Source of the DNA: Candidatus Woesearchaeota archaeon
GTDB lineage: Archaea > Nanobdellota > Nanobdellia > Woesearchaeales > JACPJR01
Assembly (NCBI GenBank): GCA_016187565.1
Contig: JACPJR010000003.1
Coordinates: forward strand, 50,812 to 114,811
Length of the DNA stretch: 64,000 nucleotides
Direction: 5' to 3'
This document shows positions 53,066 to 62,083 of this stretch, piece by piece (the stretch's first letter is position 1; the number at the start of each line of letters is the position of its first letter). The notes under the pieces were generated by a model. It worked only from the letters and a program-made list of their open reading frames with translations. It was not told where the DNA came from and ran no database searches. The position numbers were made by a program, and so were the translations under genes.

Positions 53066-53776
53066 ATGAAAAACGTGGAGACCTTTCAAGGAAAGATTAT
53101 CCAGATCATTGAACACACGCCATTAATTCGAAGTTTCCAGGTAACCAAACCAGCACCATTTAGATTCATACCTGGCCAGTTTGCATCACTTGCTCTGCCG
53201 TCTGCAGTTGCCGGAAAGATTCAGAGGAGATCAATGAGCTTTAGCAGCTCTCCACTCCAAAAAGACTATCTCGAGTTCACCGTAAAAAAGTTTGGTGAAT
53301 TTACGACAGCATTATTTGCCTTGCAGGTAGGAAATGAAGTCATGATTACTGGTCCTTTTGGTGATGACCTTCTCTTTACCGAAACTTCTCCACAGCAGCA
53401 TCTTTTTATCGCTGGAGGAACAGGAATAACACCTTTTATGAGTGCCATTCGTTATGCCACCGAGAAAAAATTATCCCATGAAATAACGTTGTTGTACGGT
53501 TGTCCTGAATCAAAAGCTATCATCTTTCGTGATGAACTTGAAATGATCAGCAGGAAAAACAAACATATTCGAGTTATTTTTACCATTGATAAGCCAGAAA
53601 AAGATTGGGACGGAGAGGTTGGTTTCATTACCCCAGGTATGATTAAGAAATATGTTGATTTAACGCATGATTATCTTTGGTCGATATGTGGCCCCCCCCC
53701 TATGGTAACTAGTGTCGTGAATGGATTAACACCGTTAGGAATCAGAAAAGAACAAATCCGTACTGAACGATGGTAG
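53066..53776 (+). CDS. FAD/NAD(P)-binding oxidoreductase, ferredoxin-NADP reductase-like
   Basis: 236 residues. RRSMSFSSSP (flavin binding, R-x-Y/M-S-x-S), GPFGDDLLF, the pyridine-nucleotide motif FIAGGTGITPFMSAIRY and the terminal CGPPPMV. No iron-sulphur domain is attached. It may pass electrons between ferredoxin (from KorAB-type oxidation) and NAD(P). The CGPPPM codons contain a run of nine C (53692-53700). It is last in the ferritin-to-reductase run. Confidence 0.9.
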   Translation: MKNVETFQGKIIQIIEHTPLIRSFQVTKPAPFRFIPGQFASLALPSAVAGKIQRRSMSFSSSPLQKDYLEFTVKKFGEFTTALFALQVGNEVMITGPFGDDLLFTETSPQQHLFIAGGTGITPFMSAIRYATEKKLSHEITLLYGCPESKAIIFRDELEMISRKNKHIRVIFTIDKPEKDWDGEVGFITPGMIKKYVDLTHDYLWSICGPPPMVTSVVNGLTPLGIRKEQIRTERW

Positions 53777-53975
53777 TTTCATTTTTGTCTTGGTTCGATT
53801 CGATAATAAACTGAACACTGCTGACAGAAAACATTCTCGCTTTAAATCTTCAAGAACAACGTGTGTTTTTATTGTAAATTATATAAAATATATAAAAAGC
53901 TGGCAAGATTTTTCCGGAAAATCCGAACATAGATTTATTAACCCCTAATCATTTCTTTAGACTCGGGGTGTTAGT

Positions 53976-55340
53976 GTGATCTACATACGTCGATTATTGG
54001 TCTTAAGCATTCTGTTGATGTTTTTCGTAGGTATGCTTCCCTTAAGTTCTGCTCTTGTTGATGTTACCGTTAACCTGACGTACGATCGCAATGGCAATTT
54101 AATGCAAGATGCGAATTATTATTACCAGTATAACTCCGAGCATCAATTATCAAAAGTACGAGATAAAAATGCTACTGGTAGGATTCTTGCCGAGTATTGG
54201 TATGATCATCTTGGGGAGCGTTTAAAGAAGGTGGTGTATCATGAAGATGGCAGTAACACAACGACGTACTATGTTAATGAAAACTTTGTTCGAGAGATAG
54301 GGCCTGATGGTGTTGCACGCGATACTATTTATTACTATGATGATGAGGGTGTTCTTTTAGCCCGACAAGATTCAGATGGCAAGAAATACTTCTATCATCC
54401 TGATGCACTGGGCAGTACTGCTCTAGTGACAGATGAGGCAGGGAATGTGGTTGAAGAAGTTGAGTACTTGCCGTTTGGTGAAGTCATTGAAGGTGGCAAT
54501 GATCGCTATTTGTTTACCGGCAAAGAAAAAGACAGAGAAACAGGATTGCAGTATTACAACGCTCGGTATTATGCCCCTGATCAAGCAAGGTTTATCCAGC
54601 CTGATTCTGTCCAACCGAATGTCTATGATCCACAGCAATTAAACAAGTACAGCTATGCCAGGAATAACCCGGTAAAGTATACGGATCCTGACGGACAGAA
54701 TCTTCTTTTGGCGGTTGGAGGAATCTTTGTTGTAGGTGCATTTGACGTTGCTTATTTTGCGGGGTACGCTGGTAATATCTATGATCAGGTACAAAACATG
54801 GAACCTAATTCTATGTTGCCTTGGTACGACAATGTTAATTGGGATGAAGCCCATTCGGCTGGAAAAGAACTGGGCACTGACGCGGCTGTTGCAATAGGAG
54901 CAGAATTACTTTTGCATCAGGCAGCTCTAAAGTTTTCAGGAAGCAGTCTCAGTGGAAGTTCAGCTTCAGAGGAATTAGCCAGACTGAATAGAGGAGCTAA
55001 TTCTGTTTCAAGCGAACTAGCCAGATTGAATAAAGGAGCAAACCCTAAAGCAGGAGTGACTGTTTTAGGAGATTATGAGTCAGCTGTTGAACTTGGCAGA
55101 GCAAATGGATGGAATTATCTTGATGTAGACTATTCAATCTACCAAGATCTAGAAAAAAATAATAAGTGGTGGACTCTAAACCAGCAGTTCTTAGATGAAG
55201 CTATAGCAAGAGGAGACAAAATAAGATTCTCAAGGTCAAGCGAGGGAAAACTTAGTAAGGGGTTTCAGCAAGAGATAGATTATCTTGATGCTAAAGGTTA
55301 CATAATAGATAAGTATGAGGCTATTAAAAAACCAAGGTGA
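53976..55340 (+). CDS. Secreted RHS-core protein with a variable C-terminal (toxin-like) domain
   Basis: 454 residues. Signal peptide (LLVLSILLMFFVGMLPLSSA), then RHS/YD repeats (LTYDRNGNLMQDANYYYQY onward) and the RHS-associated core YLFTGKEKDRETGLQYYNAR, closing with NNPVKYTDPDGQN, the site after which RHS proteins release their C-terminus. The ~215-residue tip starts with a hydrophobic stretch, has a duplicated linker motif, and ends in a compact domain starting GVTVLGDYESAVELGRANG and containing ...FLDEAIARGDKIRFSRSS. That domain resembles C-terminal tips I have seen on bacterial RHS proteins, but I cannot name its activity. It is only the core-and-tip half of a typical RHS protein. Confidence 0.88.
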   Translation: MIYIRRLLVLSILLMFFVGMLPLSSALVDVTVNLTYDRNGNLMQDANYYYQYNSEHQLSKVRDKNATGRILAEYWYDHLGERLKKVVYHEDGSNTTTYYVNENFVREIGPDGVARDTIYYYDDEGVLLARQDSDGKKYFYHPDALGSTALVTDEAGNVVEEVEYLPFGEVIEGGNDRYLFTGKEKDRETGLQYYNARYYAPDQARFIQPDSVQPNVYDPQQLNKYSYARNNPVKYTDPDGQNLLLAVGGIFVVGAFDVAYFAGYAGNIYDQVQNMEPNSMLPWYDNVNWDEAHSAGKELGTDAAVAIGAELLLHQAALKFSGSSLSGSSASEELARLNRGANSVSSELARLNKGANPKAGVTVLGDYESAVELGRANGWNYLDVDYSIYQDLEKNNKWWTLNQQFLDEAIARGDKIRFSRSSEGKLSKGFQQEIDYLDAKGYIIDKYEAIKKPR

Positions 55341-55345
55341 GAATT

Positions 55346-55891
55346 ATGAATCTTGAAGAATATGGTGATAAGGAATATGTAAAGTTAGTTCAAAAGGTAT
55401 TTAGAATATTATTTGATAAGTATAACTTCAAGATCATATATTCGAAGGGTTCTATTTCTTCCGGAGTTTGCATGGTTATCCTAGAATCGAAAAAATGTCG
55501 GGTAAGGATTTTTAATCAGAGGAGAGAAATTAGTGTTTGTGGTTGTCACTTGGATATACCCTTTAAGAAGATAATTGGTAAAGATGAAAACACATTTTAT
55601 TACGAAGACTTATGGTCTGATTTTTCATTACTCGCTGCATTTACTTCAAAAAATACAAAAAAGGAGTGGAATTATCCAACTCCTGACTTTCGTGTTGAGG
55701 AATTAAGAGATCTTGAAAATCTAATGGTTAAAACAGAGAGGATTCTTTTTCCTTACTGGGATCAAATCTTTGATTTTTTTTCAAAGGAAGGTTATAAAAA
55801 AAGAGAAAAAGAGTTTGATGCATTCCTTACAAGAAGAGCTAAGGAGAAATGGGGAGATTCATGGAAAAAGAGTGGAAAAATAAATAGTTAG
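55346..55891 (+). CDS. Candidate immunity protein for the RHS tip
   Basis: 181 residues, soluble, charged, not recognised. The ATG at 55346 follows AAGGTGAG, which overlaps the stop of the RHS gene; the two are coupled. The position, size, lack of signal peptide and low GC are what is seen for immunity genes paired with polymorphic toxins. Function inferred from context only. Confidence 0.7.
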   Translation: MNLEEYGDKEYVKLVQKVFRILFDKYNFKIIYSKGSISSGVCMVILESKKCRVRIFNQRREISVCGCHLDIPFKKIIGKDENTFYYEDLWSDFSLLAAFTSKNTKKEWNYPTPDFRVEELRDLENLMVKTERILFPYWDQIFDFFSKEGYKKREKEFDAFLTRRAKEKWGDSWKKSGKINS

Positions 55892-55967
55892 GACAAAAAT
55901 AATATTCGGAATTATAAAGAACAAAGAGATGTGGTAAAGGGTATTTAAGGAGTAGGGGGATTAGAAA

Positions 55968-56243
55968 ATGAAGGACGAAACAAAACATATTCTTGGCGAA
56001 GTAGTGGAGATTTTAAGTGAATATGCTTTAGAGGCAAAAAAAGAATTTGAAAAAAACAAACAAACCAAAGAATCCGAATTTTATAGGGGCATTCTCATAG
56101 GATATTATCGTGTGTTAAGCACAATAAAAGGCCAGCTAGAAGGGTTTCAGGTAAACTTAAAAGACATAGGTTTTAACATAGATCAAGAAAAGGATTTGTT
56201 GTCTGGCGTAGAACCGAAAAAGACTGCTTCACAACGAAAGTAA
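55968..56243 (+). CDS. Small helical hypothetical protein
   Basis: 91 residues, Lys/Glu-rich and probably all helical (GEVVEILSEYALEAKKEFEK). GGAGTAGGGGG precedes the ATG. It lies between the candidate immunity gene and the giant surface protein, and might be a second immunity or assembly factor. Confidence 0.65.
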   Translation: MKDETKHILGEVVEILSEYALEAKKEFEKNKQTKESEFYRGILIGYYRVLSTIKGQLEGFQVNLKDIGFNIDQEKDLLSGVEPKKTASQRK

Positions 56244-56254
56244 GTAAAGCAACA

Positions 56255-59200
56255 ATGAAAAACACCAAAAGTATTCATCTGATTTCGGCAATTGTTATGA
56301 TGCTGTTCATTTGTAGTTCCATTTCATTCGGTGAATCAGAAAATACTGTTCTTGCGACAGGGGACGAGACACTTCCTGGGGAAGATGAACCCTCAGCAGA
56401 GCAGCCTGCTCTTGACCAGCATACGCAAGCGGATACTGAAGAAACAGAAATGGCTCAAACGCTTGACCAGAAATCTATGACTCTCCCTTATGTTTATGAT
56501 CCTGCAGTTCCACAGCAAGGTAAATTAGAATCCTCGTCAATGTTTAAAACGAGTCTATACACTGGTGCTGCAATTTATTCTTATACTATTAACGTCCCAC
56601 CGGGGATAAATGGATTAGAACCACAGGTGAGTATTTCATATAATCATCAAAATACAGAGAACGGTGGTTTCTTGGGTAGAGGATGGTCTCTCTCTCAAAA
56701 TTATGTTGATAGAGATGTCCATTACACTTCTGAAAATATTAGCGATGATACCTATCGATTAGTATTTGATGGACAATCCTACGATCTTGTTTATGACTCA
56801 TCAAATGGAACATATCACACCAAAATTGAAAGTTTTATCCACATTACAAAAGAATTTGGTGGTATGAATGAAAAGAAGGAATATTGGAAGGTAGAAACGA
56901 AAAATGGAAATAACTATCGATTTGGCTTTAACTATGATTCTGAGTTGTTATCGAACCAACACAATTTTGTCTGGAGGTGGAGTCTGGATTTAATTAATGA
57001 TACTCATGGAAACTCTATATTTTATACATATCAGGAGAACCCACATCCAAGTGATATAGGGGCTGTTTACCCCTCTCTGATTGAGTATAACAACAATAAA
57101 GAAAGGAAGATCCAGTTTATTTTTGAGTCAAATAATCGACCCGATTTGACAACGATTTATGATGATGGAAATAAAGTAAGCTATTCGAGAAGATTAAAGG
57201 ACATCATTCTTTTCATAAATAGTGATTTAGTTATGAGATATACTCTTAGTTACTCTTCCTTTAACTATTCCTCAGAAAGTTTTGTTTCAAGAATTACTCA
57301 GTACGGAAACGATAATAGCACCGCATTGCCAGCAACAACTTTTTCTTATGTACAAACAAATAATGGTTGGTTCGAGAATGATTCTTGGGAACCACCCCTT
57401 TGTTACACTAATCGTGAAGGTGTAGATTTTGGAGCTCGGTTTTTAGACTTGAATGGTGATGGCTTAACTGACATTCTTTATGGTCGTGATTTGAATAGTT
57501 GTAGTGGTGAAGATCGAAAGGCTTGGTTGAACACCGGTTTTGGTTGGCTAGAGAATGACTCTTGGGAGCCACCTCTTTGTTACAGCAATCGTGAAGGCGT
57601 AGATTTTGGAGCTCGGTTTTTGGATTTAAATGGTGACGGATTACCTGACGTTCTTTATGGGAGAGATCTTAATAGTTGCAGTGGTGACGATCGAAAGGCA
57701 TGGCTTAATACTGGTTATGGTTGGCTCGAGAATGACTCTTGGGAGCCACCTCTTTGTTACACTAATCGTGAAGGTGTGGATTTTGGAGCTCGTTTTTTGG
57801 ATTTAAATGGTGACGGATTAACTGATATTCTTTATAGCAGAGATCTTAATAGTTGTAATGGTGATGATCGAAGAGCATGGTTGAATAGCGGTTCTGGCTG
57901 GCGAGAAGACACTGCTTGGAAACCTCCTTTATGCTTTGGTAATCGTGAGGGTGTTGACTTTGGAGCCAGATTTTTAGACTTAAATGGCGATGGCTTAACT
58001 GACATTCTTTATGGTCGTGATACGAATAGTTGTAGTGGTGATGATCGAAAGGCATGGCTTAATACTGGTTATGGTTGGCTCGAGAATGACTCTTGGGAGC
58101 CACCTCTTTGTTACAGCAATCGTGAAGGTGTGGATTTTGGAGCTCGATTTTTGGATTTAAATGGTGATGGATTACCTGACGTTCTTTATGGGAGAGATCT
58201 TAATAGTTGCAGTGGTGACGATCGAAAGGCATGGCTTAATACTGGTTATGGTTGGCTCGAGAATGACTCTTGGGAACCACCCCTTTGTTACACTAATCGT
58301 GAAGGTGTAGATTTTGGAGCTCGATTTTTGGATTTAAATGGTGATGGATTACCTGACGTTCTTTATGGTCGTGATACGAATAGTTGTAGTAGTGAGGATA
58401 GAAAAGCGTGGATTAACAAGGCTCAAAAATCTTATTTACTTCATAATATTACCAATGAATTTGGTAGTACTTTCACAGTTGATTACAAACCATCTACCTA
58501 TCTCAACAATACCGGTAATGACACGTTAAGTGATCTTGGTTTTAATGTATGGGTTGTGGCTAATGTTAGTGAAGATAATGATCTGAATGGGAACCATGGT
58601 CTTTTTTCAATTACTACCTATAATTATTCAGGAGGAATGTATGATTACAAAGATAGAGAATTTAGAGGATTTAGTTATGCAGAAGAAAGAAAAAATGATA
58701 GTGTTGTCAAGCATTGGTTTTACCAAGATGATGCTCGGAAAGGTAATGAATACAGAACCCAAACCGTGAATCGGAGTGACAGTACGTATCAGATAACTGA
58801 GCGTGAATTTAATACAAGAGAAAAAGGCGGATATTTTATTGTTACGCTTAACTCAAGCAAAGAGTTCATGTATGATGGATATGCTAATAATCCCAAAATA
58901 ACAGATGCATTCTTTACTTATGATGACTATGGAAATATCCTGCAGCAATTTAATAAAGGTGAAGTTTCAGTATCCGGAGACGAGACCTACCAACAATTTA
59001 CTTATCTCTATGATACTGAACAATGGATTCTTGATAAACCTCTTAGTGTAACATTATTAGATGATGCCTTAACAAAAGTGCGGCAGGTTAATTACAGTTA
59101 TAATACTTATGGAGACGTTATTAAAGAAGAGCATTGGTTAGAAAGTAAAAATAATCCTACAATACAGTATACGTATGATTCCTATGGAAATCTCATTACT

Positions 59201-62050
59201 GAAACAGATGCAAATGGTCATACAACATACTATGGTTATGATGTAAGCCATACTTTTATAATTAACACAACAAACGCGAAAGGTCAGGTAGCAACGTATG
59301 CTTATTATCCTGGAACAGGAAATCTTCTCTGGAAAGAGGATCCAAATCATTACAAAATAACATACACCTACGATGTCTTTGGCAGGTTAGTAACAGAAAT
59401 ACAACCGTATGATTCTGACAGCTCTCCTACGAGAAGGTATAGGTATGACATCGATGGTGTTGCACCAGAGATGATAATGGTTAACACAAAAGAAAATGGT
59501 ACCAGTACCTATGATACTTACCAGTATTATGATGGTATGGGACGACTTATTCAGGTAAAAAGTGAATCACAAGGAAGTGATTTTATAACAAAAGATCTTT
59601 ACTATGATGAATCTTTCCGAATAGAAAACGAAAGCAATCCATACTACACCTTGTCTTCCGAATATTCTCTTCCCAAGGAGGAGATTAATAAGAGTAAGTA
59701 TCGGTATGATGCTCTCAGCAGGACAACAGGTATTAAAAAGCCAGATAATAAAGAAATCAATACCATCTACAATCGATGGAATATATCTATCCGTGATGAA
59801 AATAATCGTCAGCGAGATTATCTCAAGGATGCCTATGGAAATATCGTTAAAGTTATTGAATATAACCAGAATGAAACCTATACAACAACCTATCAATATA
59901 ACGATGCTGGAGATTTGCTCAAGATCACGGATAATGAAGGAAACACGATAGAATACATCTATGATTCTCTCGGAAGAAAAATCAAAATGATTGATCCAGA
60001 TCTTGGAATCTGGGAATACGGATATGATCCAAATGGAAACCTCATTAACCAGACTGATAATGAAGGGAATATTGTCCGAATAGCATATGACCAACTTGGT
60101 CGAATCATTACTCGACAGACTTCTGAAGGAACAACCCGCTATTACTATGATGAAGAAACCACTGGCACACTTTCACGGGTTATCGCCCCCAGTTTTTCAT
60201 TGCATTATTATTATGACAATCGTTTGAGAACAACAAAAGAAGAGAAAACTATCGAAGGTATAGGGTTTGTAATAGAATGGTATTATGATTCTATGAATCG
60301 AGTTATTTTGGAAATGCTTCCTAGAGGAAAAACAATATCGTATCTCTATGATACTCAAGGAAAATTAGATCAGATCCCTGACGTTGTTGAGATAAATTAC
60401 AATGCGCTCAGTCAACCTACTGAGAGAAACTATGAAAATAGTCTTGTTACTCAGTTACAGTATTATCCAGAAAATTATCGTATACAAGGTATTACTACAG
60501 GCACTAAACAGGATTTACATTATACCTATGATAATATAGGAAATGTTATTACCATCAATGATCGAAAAAATGATAACATCAAGAATTTTACCTATGACTG
60601 GTTGGATAGGTTAATCGGAGCATCAACTTCGAATCTTCATAATAAAGAATATAGTATTACTTATGATTACGATAGCATTGGAAATATAGAGACTATACAT
60701 CTTGACAGTCAAAACGACGATTATCTTGAACAGTACACCTTAAACTTTAGCTATGGCATGAACCCTGTCCATGCCCCTTCTGGTGTTAGGTTTTACTATC
60801 CGAACCGTCACATTCCTGAACTCTTTGTTCCAAACCAAGTCTTTTTTGAAGACTTTGGAACTGGTCAGATTAATCTCCAGGATTACAGTCGTGATAGTGA
60901 TGGTGATTTGTTAACCTTTTCTCTGCTGGAAGAAAGCCCAACAACGGTTGATTGTACACTTGTTGACACCACGTTAATATTAACCTCAAATCCAAACTGG
61001 AATGGGTTGACCAGCTGTACGCTTCTTGCCGACGATGGTAGACTAGGAAAAACCAATCAGACGATCATGATTAATGTGACGCCAGTGAATGATGTCCCTG
61101 TTCTTGCTGTACCCCCACAAACCATGAACGAGGATGCAGGGACGTCCTGGCTTAATCTTGACATCTTCGCATCTGACATTGAGCATGATCCTCTACTCTT
61201 CCGTGTTATTGATGAACGACCTGCTGAAGTTGAGTGTACCATTGTTGGATCCACCTTGTCGTACCGACCTTCATTGAACTGGAACGGTCAAACCAGTTGT
61301 CTGCTTGAAGTTGATGATGGCAAAAACAAATCACAGGATGTCTTCCAGATTACGGTTTTACCAGTTAATGATCCTCCGACGTTAGCATTGCCTACAAAGA
61401 TTATTGATGAGGATTCAGGACTCTCTACGTTAGACTTGACGCTCTACGCAGATGATGTTGATGGCGATCCGTTGTTGTTTATGCTCACCAAAGAGAACAG
61501 AAGTGCCGTGGATTGTGCAGTCTATGGCAATATGTTCAGCTATCAGCCGGTATTGAACTGGTATGGTACGAGTACTTGTGATGTAACTGTGGATGACAAT
61601 CATGGTGGGATTGCCCAAGACACGATGATGGTTACCGTACTTCCGATCAATGATGCTCCTTTCTTGTCCTTGATTCCTCCACTAACCGTTAGTGAGGGCA
61701 ATATCCTCTTCCAGCCTCTGTATGCCTTTGATGTAGAGAAAGATCCACTCTACTATAACATCAATGATTCTCGCTTTAGCTTGAATGGAACGATGTTAAA
61801 ATACACAACGCAAGAAGGTGATGCAGACAATTTTACACTGAGAGTTTCTGTTGATGATGGGATGAATACGACGATACAAAACGTTCCTGTCATAGTTCAG
61901 CCATACAATGGTACGATTACTACGTTTGTTGGTGGTGGTACGGAAAAGATCATCACCTATCAACTACCAGGAACAGAACAAACGTATGTGAGAATTAAAA
62001 AGAATATCATCATTACCAATGCATCCCTTATATTGAAAGGATTTGATTAA
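56255..62050 (+). CDS. Giant surface protein: SpvB, FG-GAP propeller, RHS repeats, cadherin-like domains
   Basis: 1931 residues. Signal peptide at 1-26, then an acidic linker. Residues ~85-365 form an SpvB/TcB-like domain (YTINVPPGINGLEPQVSISY, GGFLGRGWSLS). Six near-identical 59-residue units (371-724) each carry LDLNGDGLTDILYG, a calcium-binding FG-GAP/VCBS blade. A TcdB-middle-like part follows (WFYQDDARKGNEYRTQ), then many YD repeats (YDSYGNLITETDANGHTTYY) to ~1505. Four Ig/cadherin-like units with NEDAG-x-x-x-LNLD close it. No RHS core or toxin tip is present. The protein stops at ...NASLILKGFD, mid-way through a domain that is normally longer, suggesting a truncated C-terminus. It should be exported and surface-exposed. 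Confidence 0.88.
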   Translation: MKNTKSIHLISAIVMMLFICSSISFGESENTVLATGDETLPGEDEPSAEQPALDQHTQADTEETEMAQTLDQKSMTLPYVYDPAVPQQGKLESSSMFKTSLYTGAAIYSYTINVPPGINGLEPQVSISYNHQNTENGGFLGRGWSLSQNYVDRDVHYTSENISDDTYRLVFDGQSYDLVYDSSNGTYHTKIESFIHITKEFGGMNEKKEYWKVETKNGNNYRFGFNYDSELLSNQHNFVWRWSLDLINDTHGNSIFYTYQENPHPSDIGAVYPSLIEYNNNKERKIQFIFESNNRPDLTTIYDDGNKVSYSRRLKDIILFINSDLVMRYTLSYSSFNYSSESFVSRITQYGNDNSTALPATTFSYVQTNNGWFENDSWEPPLCYTNREGVDFGARFLDLNGDGLTDILYGRDLNSCSGEDRKAWLNTGFGWLENDSWEPPLCYSNREGVDFGARFLDLNGDGLPDVLYGRDLNSCSGDDRKAWLNTGYGWLENDSWEPPLCYTNREGVDFGARFLDLNGDGLTDILYSRDLNSCNGDDRRAWLNSGSGWREDTAWKPPLCFGNREGVDFGARFLDLNGDGLTDILYGRDTNSCSGDDRKAWLNTGYGWLENDSWEPPLCYSNREGVDFGARFLDLNGDGLPDVLYGRDLNSCSGDDRKAWLNTGYGWLENDSWEPPLCYTNREGVDFGARFLDLNGDGLPDVLYGRDTNSCSSEDRKAWINKAQKSYLLHNITNEFGSTFTVDYKPSTYLNNTGNDTLSDLGFNVWVVANVSEDNDLNGNHGLFSITTYNYSGGMYDYKDREFRGFSYAEERKNDSVVKHWFYQDDARKGNEYRTQTVNRSDSTYQITEREFNTREKGGYFIVTLNSSKEFMYDGYANNPKITDAFFTYDDYGNILQQFNKGEVSVSGDETYQQFTYLYDTEQWILDKPLSVTLLDDALTKVRQVNYSYNTYGDVIKEEHWLESKNNPTIQYTYDSYGNLITETDANGHTTYYGYDVSHTFIINTTNAKGQVATYAYYPGTGNLLWKEDPNHYKITYTYDVFGRLVTEIQPYDSDSSPTRRYRYDIDGVAPEMIMVNTKENGTSTYDTYQYYDGMGRLIQVKSESQGSDFITKDLYYDESFRIENESNPYYTLSSEYSLPKEEINKSKYRYDALSRTTGIKKPDNKEINTIYNRWNISIRDENNRQRDYLKDAYGNIVKVIEYNQNETYTTTYQYNDAGDLLKITDNEGNTIEYIYDSLGRKIKMIDPDLGIWEYGYDPNGNLINQTDNEGNIVRIAYDQLGRIITRQTSEGTTRYYYDEETTGTLSRVIAPSFSLHYYYDNRLRTTKEEKTIEGIGFVIEWYYDSMNRVILEMLPRGKTISYLYDTQGKLDQIPDVVEINYNALSQPTERNYENSLVTQLQYYPENYRIQGITTGTKQDLHYTYDNIGNVITINDRKNDNIKNFTYDWLDRLIGASTSNLHNKEYSITYDYDSIGNIETIHLDSQNDDYLEQYTLNFSYGMNPVHAPSGVRFYYPNRHIPELFVPNQVFFEDFGTGQINLQDYSRDSDGDLLTFSLLEESPTTVDCTLVDTTLILTSNPNWNGLTSCTLLADDGRLGKTNQTIMINVTPVNDVPVLAVPPQTMNEDAGTSWLNLDIFASDIEHDPLLFRVIDERPAEVECTIVGSTLSYRPSLNWNGQTSCLLEVDDGKNKSQDVFQITVLPVNDPPTLALPTKIIDEDSGLSTLDLTLYADDVDGDPLLFMLTKENRSAVDCAVYGNMFSYQPVLNWYGTSTCDVTVDDNHGGIAQDTMMVTVLPINDAPFLSLIPPLTVSEGNILFQPLYAFDVEKDPLYYNINDSRFSLNGTMLKYTTQEGDADNFTLRVSVDDGMNTTIQNVPVIVQPYNGTITTFVGGGTEKIITYQLPGTEQTYVRIKKNIIITNASLILKGFD
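57365..58426 (+). repeat. Six tandem 177-bp repeats inside the giant surface protein gene
   Basis: Units begin at 57365, 57542, 57719, 57896, 58073 and 58250. Each encodes 59 residues from GW(L/F/R)E to the next GW. Units 2 and 5 are almost the same at nucleotide level; unit 4 is the most different at its 5' end (REDTAWKPPLCFGN). Each holds D-x-N-x-D-G-x-x-D. Perfect frame and length point to unequal crossing-over or gene conversion. Confidence 0.95.
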
Positions 62051-62083
62051 GAGGATGGCGTATAAAGAAGACTTTATTACCTT

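Noticed and set aside
53692..53700. Frameshift at the poly-C run in the FNR-like gene
   Set aside because: The frame is intact as given and encodes the expected CGPPPM and C-terminus; kept only as a possible variable site.
57365..58426. Regular repeats resembling a CRISPR array
   Set aside because: Units are 177 nt, continuous and in frame with a long protein; there are no short repeats with unique spacers and no cas genes in the window.
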